Origin: Paenibacillus psychroresistens
Lineage (GTDB): Bacteria; Bacillota; Bacilli; Paenibacillales; NBRC-103111
Length of the DNA: 64,000 nt
Direction of reading: 5' to 3'
Assembly (NCBI RefSeq): GCF_009728935.1
Contig: NZ_CP034235.1
Coordinates: forward strand, 1,210,501 to 1,274,500
Of the stretch, positions 50,932 through 61,087 are shown piece after piece (the stretch's first letter is position 1; each line of letters begins with the position of its first letter). A model generated the notes under the pieces. That model saw nothing but the letters and a program-made list of their open reading frames with translations, had not been told where the DNA came from and did not search any database. The position numbers were made by a program, and so were the translations under genes.

Positions 50932-52380
50932 ATGTCGATTAAAGCGAAGCTTTCCATGTACCTCTCTAGTATTGTGTTGATTATATTAACTCTGGATACT
51001 ACCTTAAATTATTGCTCAACAAGAGATGCGCTTGTGTCACAGTCTCAAGGTCCAATCAATGAAGCGGCCAAAGAAATTCTAAGTAAACAATTGATGAATC
51101 AAATCACGATTTCAATTTTTCTATTAGTTGGTACTATCGTAATCAGTTACTATATTGCTAGTTTCTTTATTCGGCCATTGAGCCGCATTCTGAAAAAGGT
51201 AAATGAAATTTCGGAAGGAAACTTCAATATTAATCACTCTATTCATGGAACAGATGAGTGGGGTATTCTGTCAGAAACAATTTATAAAATGTCATTGAAT
51301 TTACATGCGAATACGGAGCAGCTGCGAAGAGCCAATGAAACTCTGAGGAGTACCAAGCAGAACATGGACTCGTTTGTTAATCATACCTCGGATGCTTTTG
51401 TCGTAGTTGATTTACAGGGGATTGTGCAGCAAGCGAATAAAGCCTATATAGAGCTGTACGGTTGGAGCATGAATGAAACGATAGGCTTTCCGCTCCACAC
51501 TGTTACGGATTCTTATCAGAGTGAAGCTAATGCGGTGATGCTCAAGCTTAAGAATGGGATCCCGGTCTCAGCATTCGAGAATGTTTGTCAGACCAAGGAT
51601 GGCAGAATGATTGACGTCAGTACGACAATCTCTGGTATACATAATGAAAAAGACGAGCTGGTCGCCTACGCCTCTATATCTCGTGATATTACCGAACGAA
51701 GAAATACGGATGAACTCCTGCGTAGATCGGAGAAGCTTTCCATTGTAGGGCAGCTTGCTGCAGGAGTTGCTCATGAGATTCGTAATCCGTTAACTACGTT
51801 ACGCGGGTTTGTACAGCTTCAGCATGCTAGAGCCAAAGGCAATCAACAGCATCTCGACATCATGTTATCTGAATTGGACCGAATTAATTTTATTGTCAGC
51901 GAATTTTTAATTCTGGCCAAACCGCAAGCAATCAATTTTCAAAAACGGGATTTGGTCTATATTCTACAGGATATTATCTCCTTGCTTGCTTCTCAAGCAA
52001 ACCTTAACAATATTCAATTCCATTTTGATTGCGCCCCACATATACCACCGATTAATTGTGAAGAGAATCAATTAAAGCAAGTTTTTATCAATATCATTAA
52101 GAATGGAATGGAATCTATGCCAGACGGGGGAGAAATTATTATTCAAGTGGGCAACCTCGCTTCGGACGATGTAATGGTACGGATTGCCGATCAAGGCTGC
52201 GGGATATCCGAGGAGCAGCTAGCTAGATTAGGCGAGCCCTTTTATACGAATAAAGAAACGGGTACAGGCTTAGGTCTAATGGTTAGCCAACAAATCATCG
52301 CTAATCATAAGGGTTCGATGCATTTCGACAGTGAAATAGATAGAGGCACAACAGTCGAAATTATATTGCCAATGGGATAA
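50932..52380 (+). CDS. Sensor histidine kinase with HAMP and PAS domains (sporulation-kinase-like)
   Basis: About 482 residues. It has two transmembrane helices (about 9-28 and 57-80), HAMP (about 80-130), PAS (about 150-265), a HisKA domain with the phosphoacceptor HEIRNPLTTLRGF (His near 289), and HATPase boxes N (IIKNGMESM), G1 (ADQGCGI) and G2 (GTGLGL). No response-regulator gene is adjacent. Orphan PAS kinases with this H-box often feed the Spo0A phosphorelay in Bacilli, which is a family-based guess here. ATG 50932 behind GGAGG is the start. Confidence 0.9.
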   Translation: MSIKAKLSMYLSSIVLIILTLDTTLNYCSTRDALVSQSQGPINEAAKEILSKQLMNQITISIFLLVGTIVISYYIASFFIRPLSRILKKVNEISEGNFNINHSIHGTDEWGILSETIYKMSLNLHANTEQLRRANETLRSTKQNMDSFVNHTSDAFVVVDLQGIVQQANKAYIELYGWSMNETIGFPLHTVTDSYQSEANAVMLKLKNGIPVSAFENVCQTKDGRMIDVSTTISGIHNEKDELVAYASISRDITERRNTDELLRRSEKLSIVGQLAAGVAHEIRNPLTTLRGFVQLQHARAKGNQQHLDIMLSELDRINFIVSEFLILAKPQAINFQKRDLVYILQDIISLLASQANLNNIQFHFDCAPHIPPINCEENQLKQVFINIIKNGMESMPDGGEIIIQVGNLASDDVMVRIADQGCGISEEQLARLGEPFYTNKETGTGLGLMVSQQIIANHKGSMHFDSEIDRGTTVEIILPMG

Positions 52381-52386
52381 ACCAAT

Positions 52387-52698
52387 TTAAACAAACGAAT
52401 CGCGAAATGCTTTAGCTAAGCTTAACGGCTCAACCTTCCATAAATCAGCAATTTCGGCACAAACGTTTTCCTCCCACCAATCAGCAAGCTTTTTGCGGTT
52501 ACTACCATTTTCGGAGATCCAGGGCAGGTTAAATACGACCTTTCTAATATAAATCTGCTCGGCTGCATTCATTTGTTCCTCATTAATAAAGGTTTTAAGC
52601 TTTTTAATGGTGCGATAGAGCTCACGGTGGCAGGATCTGCGAATATGTCGTAGTGAAGGCAATTCTTTGGTGTGTTTTTCAGTAGCATAGCTTTTCAT
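52387..52698 (-). CDS. Small basic protein, unknown function
   Basis: 103 residues, with LPSLRHIRRSCHRELYRTIK near the N-terminus and NLPWISENGSNRKKLADWWE in the middle. It looks largely helical and has a single Cys in the first segment. AAGGAG stands 10 bases before ATG 52698 on the minus strand. No family was recognised. It converges on the histidine kinase with a 6-base gap. Confidence 0.65.
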   Translation of the reverse strand: MKSYATEKHTKELPSLRHIRRSCHRELYRTIKKLKTFINEEQMNAAEQIYIRKVVFNLPWISENGSNRKKLADWWEENVCAEIADLWKVEPLSLAKAFRDSFV

Positions 52699-52824
52699 GT
52701 AGTTCAGCTCCTTTTCGTCCCAATACTAATCATAAATAATGAACCAGTTTATGCGACAACTGACTATATGGTGATTATTTATGGTAGACTGATTGAAAAA
52801 TGATAATCCATCAAGGAGAGCTAT

Positions 52825-55170
52825 ATGGGGCTACTACAGAAATATAAATCCAGAAAGTATTTGCAGCGCGTATTTTTATACATCAATTTAATGATTATTA
52901 CATTCACGATCGTTTCTTCGACAGCGCTTTATTTATATTCGGAAAGAATAAGCTTGGATTCTCAACGTGAAGCCAATGAGAAAGTGCTCTTACAAATGAA
53001 TTACAACGTTACCTATATGAACGAAATTGCCAAAAATTTTGCTGTTTCGATGTTTTTTGATCTTGATATTATTTCGCTCCTTAATGACAGCAATTGGGTT
53101 GATATTGACCAAATCCAGAAAATTAATCGAATTAACAAGAAAATTAACTCGAATTCGTTCATTCATTCGCTTGTACTCTACAACAGCAAAAAAAATGAGT
53201 ATTTTACAGGGGGCAATCTTGCAAATCGCGAGGTATTGATAAATACGATGGATGACTATTTATCAGGCCGAAAACAGATGAATAAAATGCAGTTTATTCC
53301 CATTAAATTCCCCGCCAAATCGAATGCGACCGAACAAAATATAGATGTGTTCTCCTTATTTATGTATGATTCATTGACCCAATATTCCAAATCGCAAAGT
53401 GCTCTGATCATTAATATCAAGCCCGAGTGGCTGTTTCAAAATATAGAAATCATGAATGGATTCTCCGCCAATAAAGCAGGCCGCATGTTTATTATGGACC
53501 AAAATTCGGAGGCATTCAGTCCAACCCTGTATCCGAATATTGCCAACGATGAATTAAAGAAACGGATTAACCAGCAAATTAAATCGACTAATAAAACAGC
53601 ATCTCAATTTACCTATACCTCTAATCATCAAAAACAAATCGTTAATTACATCATAAATAGCCCTAACAACTGGATCATAGTGAATGTGCAGCCTTATGAA
53701 GAGCTGCTTGGAGCTGTTAAGAAAATCAGAATTGCTTCGATCATTATTATTCTGGTCTCGATCCTTCTAGCTGCAATCGTCTCCTTATTTGTATCCAATA
53801 AACTATATAATCCGGTTGAGCGTTTGTTGAGGCAATTCAGACGTCCCACTGATACAGACCTAGAACAAGCGACAAAGAAAGAGAGATTTGACGAGCTTCA
53901 CTATATGTCAGCTATTTATAGCAACGTCATGGATAAACTGAATGTAGCCGAAACAACACAGGATATGAATGAGAGCATCGTTAAATCCTATTATCTAAGA
54001 AAGCTTATTATGGACAGCTCTTCCTTCTCGCCGGAGGAGCTACGTGAATGTGCAGAGAACCAACGATTTAAAATAGATATGAATAACCCGCTCTTAGTAG
54101 GTGTAATCCAAATTGATAATTACCGCAGTTTTTCAGAGTCAAAAACGATTGCCCAGCAAAAACTATATCATTTTGCTCTGACTAATATTTGCGAGGAGAT
54201 CATCTCCGAGCATATGACCTGTGAGATTATAGAAGCAAGATCAGAGCACCTTGTCTTGTTAGTAAATATTAAAAAGGACTATGAAGCAGCAGCAGCTCAA
54301 TTACCTGCACTTATTCAAAGAATCCAAGCCATAATGACTGAATATTACCATGTTACTTTTACAGCAGCATTAAGTGAGCCATCATCCGATTACCGTGAGA
54401 TTACTTACCACTATGGCAAAGCACTGGAATATTTAATGTATCGAATGAATTATGGAACCAACTCTTTAATTACTCCACAGATGGTGCAAACAAACCTTGA
54501 AAACCAAGAGCAGCATATCCCCTCAGAGCTAGAGAAAAAGCTGGTTGAAGCGATTAAATCAAATCACCTGGAATCAGTAACAGATCAAATAAATAAAATT
54601 CAAATCATGGTTTCCAGAATGAATTCCGATGCTGTGTTTCTTGCATTGATGCACTTAAGCGTAATAATCAGCCAAACCCTTAGGGAAATGAACTACAATA
54701 AGCTATCGCCCATCTTAATTGACCTGCGCACATTGAAGCAGAATATTATTGAAAAGGAAACATTGGAAGAGATCTTCTCGGAAATCATCGACTTGTTCAG
54801 CAAAATCTTCACAGAGCAATCAGAGCAGGAGGGCAATAAATCTAATGTAATTGTTGATATCATCAAGGAAATTATTCTAACGAACTATTCAGATATGAAT
54901 TTAAGCCTGCAGGGAATATCGGCTATGCTCAAGATGTCATCCGTTTATGTCGGCAGGGTGTTTAAGAAGCAAGAGGATATCTCGGTGGCAGAATATATTA
55001 ACGAGCTGCGATTGAGTAAATCGATTGAATTGCTCGTCAATCATAATCTGACTATCCATGAGATTGTCGAAAAAGTCGGATTTGGCAACCAGAACTATTA
55101 TTTTAAAATGTTTAAGAATAAATTCGGAACCACGCCAAAAGAGTATCGCATTAAAAAATCACTTAACTAA
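52825..55170 (+). CDS. Membrane-bound AraC-family regulator (YesN-like), second unit
   Basis: 781 residues, with the same architecture as the protein at 1198: transmembrane helix (about 17-39), extracytoplasmic domain, second helix (about 300-320), a linker domain, and an AraC double helix-turn-helix at the end (ISAMLKMSSVYVGRVFKKQ ... FGNQNYYFKMFKNKFG). It presumably activates the unit that follows. That unit now keeps only the lipoprotein, because both permease genes were deleted. The final codons recur as a remnant at 62827, so a third regulator of this kind once stood there. The start ATG 52825 follows AAGGAGAG. Confidence 0.9.
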   Translation: MGLLQKYKSRKYLQRVFLYINLMIITFTIVSSTALYLYSERISLDSQREANEKVLLQMNYNVTYMNEIAKNFAVSMFFDLDIISLLNDSNWVDIDQIQKINRINKKINSNSFIHSLVLYNSKKNEYFTGGNLANREVLINTMDDYLSGRKQMNKMQFIPIKFPAKSNATEQNIDVFSLFMYDSLTQYSKSQSALIINIKPEWLFQNIEIMNGFSANKAGRMFIMDQNSEAFSPTLYPNIANDELKKRINQQIKSTNKTASQFTYTSNHQKQIVNYIINSPNNWIIVNVQPYEELLGAVKKIRIASIIIILVSILLAAIVSLFVSNKLYNPVERLLRQFRRPTDTDLEQATKKERFDELHYMSAIYSNVMDKLNVAETTQDMNESIVKSYYLRKLIMDSSSFSPEELRECAENQRFKIDMNNPLLVGVIQIDNYRSFSESKTIAQQKLYHFALTNICEEIISEHMTCEIIEARSEHLVLLVNIKKDYEAAAAQLPALIQRIQAIMTEYYHVTFTAALSEPSSDYREITYHYGKALEYLMYRMNYGTNSLITPQMVQTNLENQEQHIPSELEKKLVEAIKSNHLESVTDQINKIQIMVSRMNSDAVFLALMHLSVIISQTLREMNYNKLSPILIDLRTLKQNIIEKETLEEIFSEIIDLFSKIFTEQSEQEGNKSNVIVDIIKEIILTNYSDMNLSLQGISAMLKMSSVYVGRVFKKQEDISVAEYINELRLSKSIELLVNHNLTIHEIVEKVGFGNQNYYFKMFKNKFGTTPKEYRIKKSLN

Positions 55171-55183
55171 ATACATTTATTTT

Positions 55184-55217
55184 AGAAGCAGAGTAACTAT
55201 ATCTGCTTCTTTTTTTG
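55184..55217 (+). terminator. Terminator after the second regulator
   Basis: AGAAGCAGA and TCTGCTTCT are a perfect 9-base stem with Ts to 55217. A related hairpin stands at 62880. Confidence 0.8.
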
Positions 55218-55390
55218 CATAAAAATATAGATTTCATCTTATTTTGATAGTTACTTTTTAGATATAAGCACAAAAATTAGAGTTTTTATTTAACTGTTTT
55301 CAGCGCATGATTAGGTTTGCAAACAGCTAAACTATCGATAAGGAGGTAATTTTTTTGGAATAGAATCAAACAGCATCCCAAGTCCGCTGT
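55202..55390 (+). repeat. Long direct repeat, copy 1
   Basis: 189 bases match 62897-63086 with about ten differences by eye. The inner part, from GATATAAGCACAAAAATTAG on, is nearly perfect. It covers the terminator stem, the permease promoter/leader, the ribosome site and the first codons of an LplB-type permease gene. Confidence 0.85.
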
Positions 55391-55468
55391 GGACCCATGC
55401 TCGTTATTTTCCCTTTCTTCCAACTGTTTTTCATTAAAGGGTTAACCGTCAGCGCATTAAAAGGTTAA
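55355..55468 (+). pseudogene. Deletion scar: 5' end of permease 1 joined to 3' end of permease 2
   Basis: TTG 55355 begins the same codons as the intact permease at 63050 (EQNQTASQV), but the third codon is TAG instead of CAG and one C is missing. At 55390/55391 the sequence jumps to the last 25 codons of a YtcP-type permease (GPMLVIFPFFQ...SALKG, stop 55466-55468), matching the end of the gene at 4681. About 1.8 kb holding the rest of both permeases is gone. The lipoprotein gene that follows is intact. Confidence 0.9.
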
Positions 55469-55581
55469 TTGATTTTTTTCCTTATGGCTTTAATTTAAGA
55501 CGAGACTTGAGAGGAGGCAAGAAGTATACTAGTCTCATCGAATATATTAGACAACTAATAGATTATGGGAGGTTTATTCAA

Positions 55582-57084
55582 TTGAAAAATGTTAAAGGCT
55601 CAATCTCAACCTTAGTTTGTGTCATGCTAAGTTTGGTACTGATTCTTAGCGCATGCAGTTCATCTAAAACTGTGAATACTAGTGCAACGCCAGCCATTGC
55701 TGTTCCTGAGAAAGAGCTTCCACCTGTTGAATTGATTTGGTATTATCCGCAGCCTAAAGGCCAAGCAGATTTAAAAGCGGTAAATGATGAAATCAATAAA
55801 ATCATCCAAGCAAAGATCAATGCAACAGTTAAGCTTATGCCAGTCGATTTCGGAAGTTATGAACAGAAGCTGAATACGGTTGTTGCAGCTAATGAAGCGA
55901 TTGATATTATCTGGTCTTCAAGCTGGTTGTTTGGTTATGTACAGAATCAAGATAAAGGCGCTTTTCAGCCGCTGGACGATCTGTTGAATAAAGAAGGGAA
56001 AGTGTTATTTGACTCCATAGACACGAAATTTTGGGAAGATATGAAAATCGGCGGTAAAATTTACGGCGTGCCAAACTATCAAATTTCGGCAAAAAACCCT
56101 GGTTTATATGTTCAAAAAAGATTCATCGACAAGTATAATTTCGATGTCAGCACAGTCAAAAAGATCGAGGACATTGAGCCTTTGCTGCAGAAAATTAAAG
56201 ACGGTGATGCTAAAGATGGGATTGTTCCTTTTGGTGTCGTCCAAGGTTTCTTTGATGAACCTTATTACAATATAGATGGGACTCCTTATGCAAATGTTTA
56301 TATGAATGATTCCACCAATAAAGTATTAAACCGTGCTTTTATGCCTGAATTTAAACAATATTTAACGATGGTGCATTCATGGTATACCAAGGGCTTTATC
56401 AATAAGGATGCAGCAACAATAACCGGTCAAGTTGCCACGGATCCCAAAGGAGAAAGAGCGGTAATCTATGATGTTACCGGAAAACCGGGCGGAGAGATTG
56501 ATATTCAAGGTCAGAATGGCGGAAACCCAGTCGTGTTTATCCCTCTGGCTAAGCCTTATTTTACAGGAGCTTCCTCCACGTTGAATACCATAAGCCATAC
56601 ATCCAAAAATCCTGAGCGGGCTATGATGTTCTTGCAATTGGTTAACACCGACAAAGCTTTATTCAACTTAATTACTTATGGAATTGAAGGAAAGCATTAT
56701 ACGAAGGTAGACGATAAGTTTATTAAGCTTACTCCAGATAGTACTTACAATCCAACTACGGACTGGGTATTCGGCAACACGACTAATGGATATTTACCAG
56801 AGGGAGCTCCGGCAGATAAGTTTGAACTGACCAAAAAAGTAAATGATGCAGCAGCTGTTTCACCTTATTATGGCTTTGTTTTCGACCCTGAACCAGTGAA
56901 AACAGAATTAGCCAATACCAAGGCTGTAGACGATGAATATGGGCCTGGTCTCGGATCAGGCACGGTTGACCCGGATAAATATTTACCGATTTTACAAGAT
57001 AAGCTGAAAAAAGCCGGAGTCGATAAAATTATTGCAGAGCAACAAAAACAATTAGACGAATGGCTTAAAACAAGAGCTAAGTAG
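55582..57084 (+). CDS. Extracellular sugar-binding lipoprotein, LipO type, orphaned from its permeases
   Basis: About 501 residues. A lipoprotein signal with lipobox LSAC (Cys25) precedes a family-1 binding-protein domain starting VELIWYYPQPKGQADLKAVN and ending ILQDKLKKAGVDKIIAEQQK, clearly paralogous to the protein at 5646. The TTG 55582 start follows GGGAGG; a longer frame from 55507 covers the leader and is not preferred. The permease genes that should precede it are reduced to the scar at 55355, so it may work with the permeases starting at 63050 or be left over. Confidence 0.9.
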   Translation: MKNVKGSISTLVCVMLSLVLILSACSSSKTVNTSATPAIAVPEKELPPVELIWYYPQPKGQADLKAVNDEINKIIQAKINATVKLMPVDFGSYEQKLNTVVAANEAIDIIWSSSWLFGYVQNQDKGAFQPLDDLLNKEGKVLFDSIDTKFWEDMKIGGKIYGVPNYQISAKNPGLYVQKRFIDKYNFDVSTVKKIEDIEPLLQKIKDGDAKDGIVPFGVVQGFFDEPYYNIDGTPYANVYMNDSTNKVLNRAFMPEFKQYLTMVHSWYTKGFINKDAATITGQVATDPKGERAVIYDVTGKPGGEIDIQGQNGGNPVVFIPLAKPYFTGASSTLNTISHTSKNPERAMMFLQLVNTDKALFNLITYGIEGKHYTKVDDKFIKLTPDSTYNPTTDWVFGNTTNGYLPEGAPADKFELTKKVNDAAAVSPYYGFVFDPEPVKTELANTKAVDDEYGPGLGSGTVDPDKYLPILQDKLKKAGVDKIIAEQQKQLDEWLKTRAK

Positions 57085-57115
57085 ATTGTAAGTAAATAGT
57101 AAGGAAATGAGTAAA

Positions 57116-57156
57116 GACGAAGATCTTGTGTTGTTGCCAATGTAGGTTCCTTCGTC
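57116..57156 (+). terminator. Possible hairpin after the lipoprotein gene
   Basis: GACGAAG (57116-57122) and CTTCGTC (57150-57156) pair across a 27-base loop, without a T run. Confidence 0.3.
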
Positions 57157-57214
57157 CGCACTTATATTTACTATCCAAGGTATGATTTCTAAAATTTAAA
57201 GGAGCGTGTTCATT

Positions 57215-60200
57215 TTGTTCAAAGTCAAAAAGTTCTTCTCCATTCTAATTTCCTTAATGATTATGTTAACTCTGGTTTATCAACCCAATTCCGCTTATAT
57301 CGGTACCGCTCATGCAACTGATATTGCCTATTATGTATCACCTAGCGGGAACGATTCTACTGGAAATGGGTCCATCGGCAGTCCATATAAAACGATCACT
57401 AAGGCACGAGACGTGATTAGAGCCTTCATATCGGGAGGAATGACGGGTAACATAACAGTCTACTTAAGAGGTGGATCTTACTTCCAGACTTCAAAAGTGT
57501 CTTTTAATGAAAGCGATTCCGGCAGAAACGGATATACGATAAAATACACGAACTATACAGGTGAAGAGCCAATTATTTATGGCGGCGAGAAATTAACGGG
57601 ATGGACTCTACATTCAGGAAGCATATATAAGAAGAACGTGGGTACAGATTGGAGTTCTAACTACCTGACTGAAAACGGGGTTTTAGGAACTAAGGCGCGA
57701 TACCCCAATTCCGGGTATAAGACAGTTGCAGCTCCTTATGTTTCAAGCGATCCTCGAAATAAATTTCATTTCAGCCCAGGCGATATCCCAAGCATAAGTA
57801 ATCTAAGCGATGCTGAGATCTATGTATGGCCAGGCGGACCTGAAGGGACACACAATTGGTTTGCCGGAGTGGTGCCAATCGCGACAATAGATGATGTTTC
57901 AAATTTGGTTGGATTAGAAAGTCCTGCATTTTATGAATTGGGGGTAGGTACACGATATTTTGTTCAAGGAGCGATTGAATTATTGGATCAACCGGGAGAA
58001 TTTTACCTGGATACTAACGCGGGGATGCTGTATTACTGGCCAATGAACCCAAACATTGAGACGCTGGAGATTGCGGCTGCAAGGTCCGATACGCTTTTTG
58101 AATTTAAAGGCAGTTCAACAAGCAATCTTGTACAGAACATCATAGTTGAAGGCATTACATTCAGTACTTCTAATTATATTGACGATTATGAATCCGCCGG
58201 ATTGATCACGCTTGAGAATGCGCAATATATTACAGTAGCCAACTCCAAACTTCATAATTCCGGAACAAATGGCATATTGGGCGTCAATTATGTGAAGAAC
58301 AATACTTTTTCAGGAAACCTTATCTATGACATAGGTGTAAGCGGTGTCTTCCTTCATGTTAAAGATGGACAACTAGGCGATAACCTGAGCCAGTATAATA
58401 CTATTACTAATAACCATATCTACAATCTCGGTCAGACGATTGGGCATGGAAATGGTATCGAACTTAAGCATAGCGGCTACAATACGGTTTCCTACAACAG
58501 AATACATGACAGTAAGAGGTTCGGAATCAGAGTTGTTACTAATTCTCTAGAATACGGGGGGACCATTGCCAACTCCGAAACAAAAGGTAATGTTTTCGAA
58601 TTCAACGATCTCTTCAATTGCATGACTGACTCCCAGGACGGCGGGTTATTCTATACATGGGGCACCACTACCGAGAATACATTCAGAAATAACATGCTTC
58701 ATGACAGCAACGTCTATTTCTCTTATGGCTTCGGCTATTACAATGATGATGATACCGACAGAATGAATGCTCATGATAATCTGATCTACGGCTTACAGAG
58801 ACAAGCTTCTGGAGGAGCATTAAACGCTGCGGTTGTTATCAGAGGTACCAATAACAAATTCAATAACAATGTTGTAGCCAATAATCCATTAACTACGTTA
58901 GGCGCGTTGGAATATTTTACGAGTCAGACTTCAACTGGTGGTCGCAGAAATACAACCAATATAGAAGTCAACCATAATATCATTTTCAATTCAGCTCCTA
59001 CAGACAGCTTAAACCACTGGTATGACGGAGTTATACACCATAATCTCGATTGGAACACCGGCAGGTTTGGTTCCGTTGACTACAACCTCGCCTTTAATAG
59101 CACCGGAGGTCATAACGTTCAAACCACTAATCAACTAGAAAACGCTGTAGGCTGGTCGAGATGGCAAACGATTGGTTTTGATACAAATTACCCTGTAGGG
59201 CTGAATGCTCTTGGTTATGATACACATTCCATAGCAGGGCAGAACCCTCAGTTCATGGATGCGGCTCAATCCGATTATCGTTTAAAGCCCAATTCTCCTG
59301 CATATGCCTTGGGTTATCATGATATTAATGCCGAACCGATGGGATTGCTGAGCACTTTCAATTTCACGGATTCAAGCGAATCGATTGACAAGTTGTTTAT
59401 AAAGTCAGCAACAACGAATGCTGGCAATGCAACTGTCGAAGTATTGTCAAACAGCACGGTTCAGCTAACAGTATCAGGAAGAACATTATCCGGTTATTTG
59501 TTGCCTAATTTAGCGGGTTATACAACATATGCAAGCGCTGATTCAGCTATTGCATCAGTAAACAGCAGCGGACTGGTCACAGCTAATGCTCCAGGTATTG
59601 CAAAAATAACAGCCACTGTTACAAAGAATGCTATAGTGAAAACGGTAGACATCTATATTAAAACAGCGGAAGCGGCTCCTACACCAGCACCAACGCTGCC
59701 ATTCTCTGATAATTTTGAGAGCGAATCAGATACTTGGACAGAAGTAGTCGGAGCATGGGATATCATTACTGATGGAACACAGGTTTACACTCAGACGAAT
59801 GCGGTGGGTGAAGCATTTGCAACCGCTGGAAATCCTTCTTGGAGCAACTACTCTGTATCGGCAGATGTTAAACGACTAAGCGGGACCAGCGCGGCAATCG
59901 TCGGAAGGTTATTTGCAAATGATCAGTTCTACCAGTTTGAAATCACGGGTACCCACTGGTTTATTTACAAAAATGACAGGGCTCAATGGACTCAATTGGC
60001 TGGAGGCAGCTACAATTCAGATACATCTACATTCTATAATCTAAAAATGGAGTTTAACAGCAGTAACATAACTGCTTTCATTAATGATATAGAGGTAGGC
60101 ACGGCAACGGATTCGACCTTCAGTACAGGGAAAATTGGTTTAAGACAATACTCGAGCACAGCTAAATATGATAATGTTTCGGTGCAGAGTATAGAGGAAG

Positions 60201-60994
60201 CACCAACACCAAATGCTCTATTGTCCGGTCCGGATTATGTGCTTGCTGGAAATACATTGGACATGACGTACAGCTTAGTCAACGTCACCTCTAATGTTTA
60301 TGCGAAAGAATTAACTGTCAATTTCGATCCAACAATACTTCAATATGAGGGTGCTTCATCACTCATCGATGGATTTGATGTAATCTTGGATTCCCAGACA
60401 CCAGGCAAAGTAAGAATTATCGAAGCGAGCACGGGACCTGATAGTGGATTTTCAGGGACAATAGACCTGCTACTACTGCACTTTTTAGCTTTGACACCTG
60501 GCGAGGGCGATATCTACCTTACTGATGTTAAAGTTGCAGATGATGGGGGTAACGTAACTGACTTGGACGTCGGTTTAGCTCATCATGTTGTAATTACGGA
60601 TAGAGCAGCTTTGAATGAGAAGATTACAGAGGCTGTAAACTCAATTACAAATGCTCAAATACACGAAACACTTTGGGGACATTACAAACAGAGTGTCGTA
60701 AATGCATTGAATACTGCTAATCAAAATGCGAATCTAGTTACAAATAACGTTGCCGCTTCGCAGACGCAGGTGGATGCAGCTGAAATTGCTTTAGCAGCTT
60801 CATTGGAAACATTCAGGAACGCAGTGAATGCTACTGCATCAATCGGTGATTTGTCACTGGTGGCATCCAATTACGGAGCGAGTTCAACTAGCAGCAACTG
60901 GGCTACTATACAAATGTATGACCTCGATCATGATAATAAGTTAGACATTGTCGACCTAGTTGCTATAGCAAGAATAATATTGGGTATTATTTAA
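57215..60994 (+). CDS. Secreted beta-helix enzyme with Big2, LamG-like, cohesin, FIVAR and dockerin modules
   Basis: About 1259 residues. In order: signal peptide (about 1-31); right-handed beta-helix with the opening YYVSPSGNDSTGNGSIGSPY (about 35-715), reminiscent of GH141-type enzymes; a Big2-like domain (about 723-818); a LamG/concanavalin-like domain (about 827-990, DNFESESDTWTEV); a cohesin-like domain (about 996-1127, with DMTYSLVNVT, LTVNFDPTILQYEGAS and GTIDLLLLHFLALTPGEG); a FIVAR-like helical module (about 1130-1205); and a type-I dockerin (about 1207-1259), in which DLDHDNKLDIVDLVAIARII is a complete calcium loop and the first repeat is degenerate. TTG 57215, after GGAG at the right distance, is chosen over GTG 57206. 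Confidence 0.85.
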   Translation: MFKVKKFFSILISLMIMLTLVYQPNSAYIGTAHATDIAYYVSPSGNDSTGNGSIGSPYKTITKARDVIRAFISGGMTGNITVYLRGGSYFQTSKVSFNESDSGRNGYTIKYTNYTGEEPIIYGGEKLTGWTLHSGSIYKKNVGTDWSSNYLTENGVLGTKARYPNSGYKTVAAPYVSSDPRNKFHFSPGDIPSISNLSDAEIYVWPGGPEGTHNWFAGVVPIATIDDVSNLVGLESPAFYELGVGTRYFVQGAIELLDQPGEFYLDTNAGMLYYWPMNPNIETLEIAAARSDTLFEFKGSSTSNLVQNIIVEGITFSTSNYIDDYESAGLITLENAQYITVANSKLHNSGTNGILGVNYVKNNTFSGNLIYDIGVSGVFLHVKDGQLGDNLSQYNTITNNHIYNLGQTIGHGNGIELKHSGYNTVSYNRIHDSKRFGIRVVTNSLEYGGTIANSETKGNVFEFNDLFNCMTDSQDGGLFYTWGTTTENTFRNNMLHDSNVYFSYGFGYYNDDDTDRMNAHDNLIYGLQRQASGGALNAAVVIRGTNNKFNNNVVANNPLTTLGALEYFTSQTSTGGRRNTTNIEVNHNIIFNSAPTDSLNHWYDGVIHHNLDWNTGRFGSVDYNLAFNSTGGHNVQTTNQLENAVGWSRWQTIGFDTNYPVGLNALGYDTHSIAGQNPQFMDAAQSDYRLKPNSPAYALGYHDINAEPMGLLSTFNFTDSSESIDKLFIKSATTNAGNATVEVLSNSTVQLTVSGRTLSGYLLPNLAGYTTYASADSAIASVNSSGLVTANAPGIAKITATVTKNAIVKTVDIYIKTAEAAPTPAPTLPFSDNFESESDTWTEVVGAWDIITDGTQVYTQTNAVGEAFATAGNPSWSNYSVSADVKRLSGTSAAIVGRLFANDQFYQFEITGTHWFIYKNDRAQWTQLAGGSYNSDTSTFYNLKMEFNSSNITAFINDIEVGTATDSTFSTGKIGLRQYSSTAKYDNVSVQSIEEAPTPNALLSGPDYVLAGNTLDMTYSLVNVTSNVYAKELTVNFDPTILQYEGASSLIDGFDVILDSQTPGKVRIIEASTGPDSGFSGTIDLLLLHFLALTPGEGDIYLTDVKVADDGGNVTDLDVGLAHHVVITDRAALNEKITEAVNSITNAQIHETLWGHYKQSVVNALNTANQNANLVTNNVAASQTQVDAAEIALAASLETFRNAVNATASIGDLSLVASNYGASSTSSNWATIQMYDLDHDNKLDIVDLVAIARIILGII

Positions 60995-61006
60995 TTGTAG
61001 CGAATT

Positions 61007-61030
61007 GGAAAAAGGCGAATGCCTTTTTCC
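61007..61030 (+). terminator. Perfect hairpin after the dockerin protein gene
   Basis: GGAAAAAGGC and GCCTTTTTCC are perfect 10-base arms with a 4-base loop, 12 bases after the stop. The T run lies inside the stem, so it may attenuate rather than end transcription before the cohesin-SLH gene. Confidence 0.65.
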
Positions 61031-61087
61031 TATCTCTATAACAAACAAGATTTTTATCAATTCTACTATGAGAGGAAGTTGAAACCA

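Noticed and set aside
61019..61087. Upstream ATG start for the cohesin-SLH protein
   Set aside because: It lies inside a perfect hairpin, gives a 23-residue polar extension before the signal peptide, and has no ribosome site. TTG 61088 fits better.
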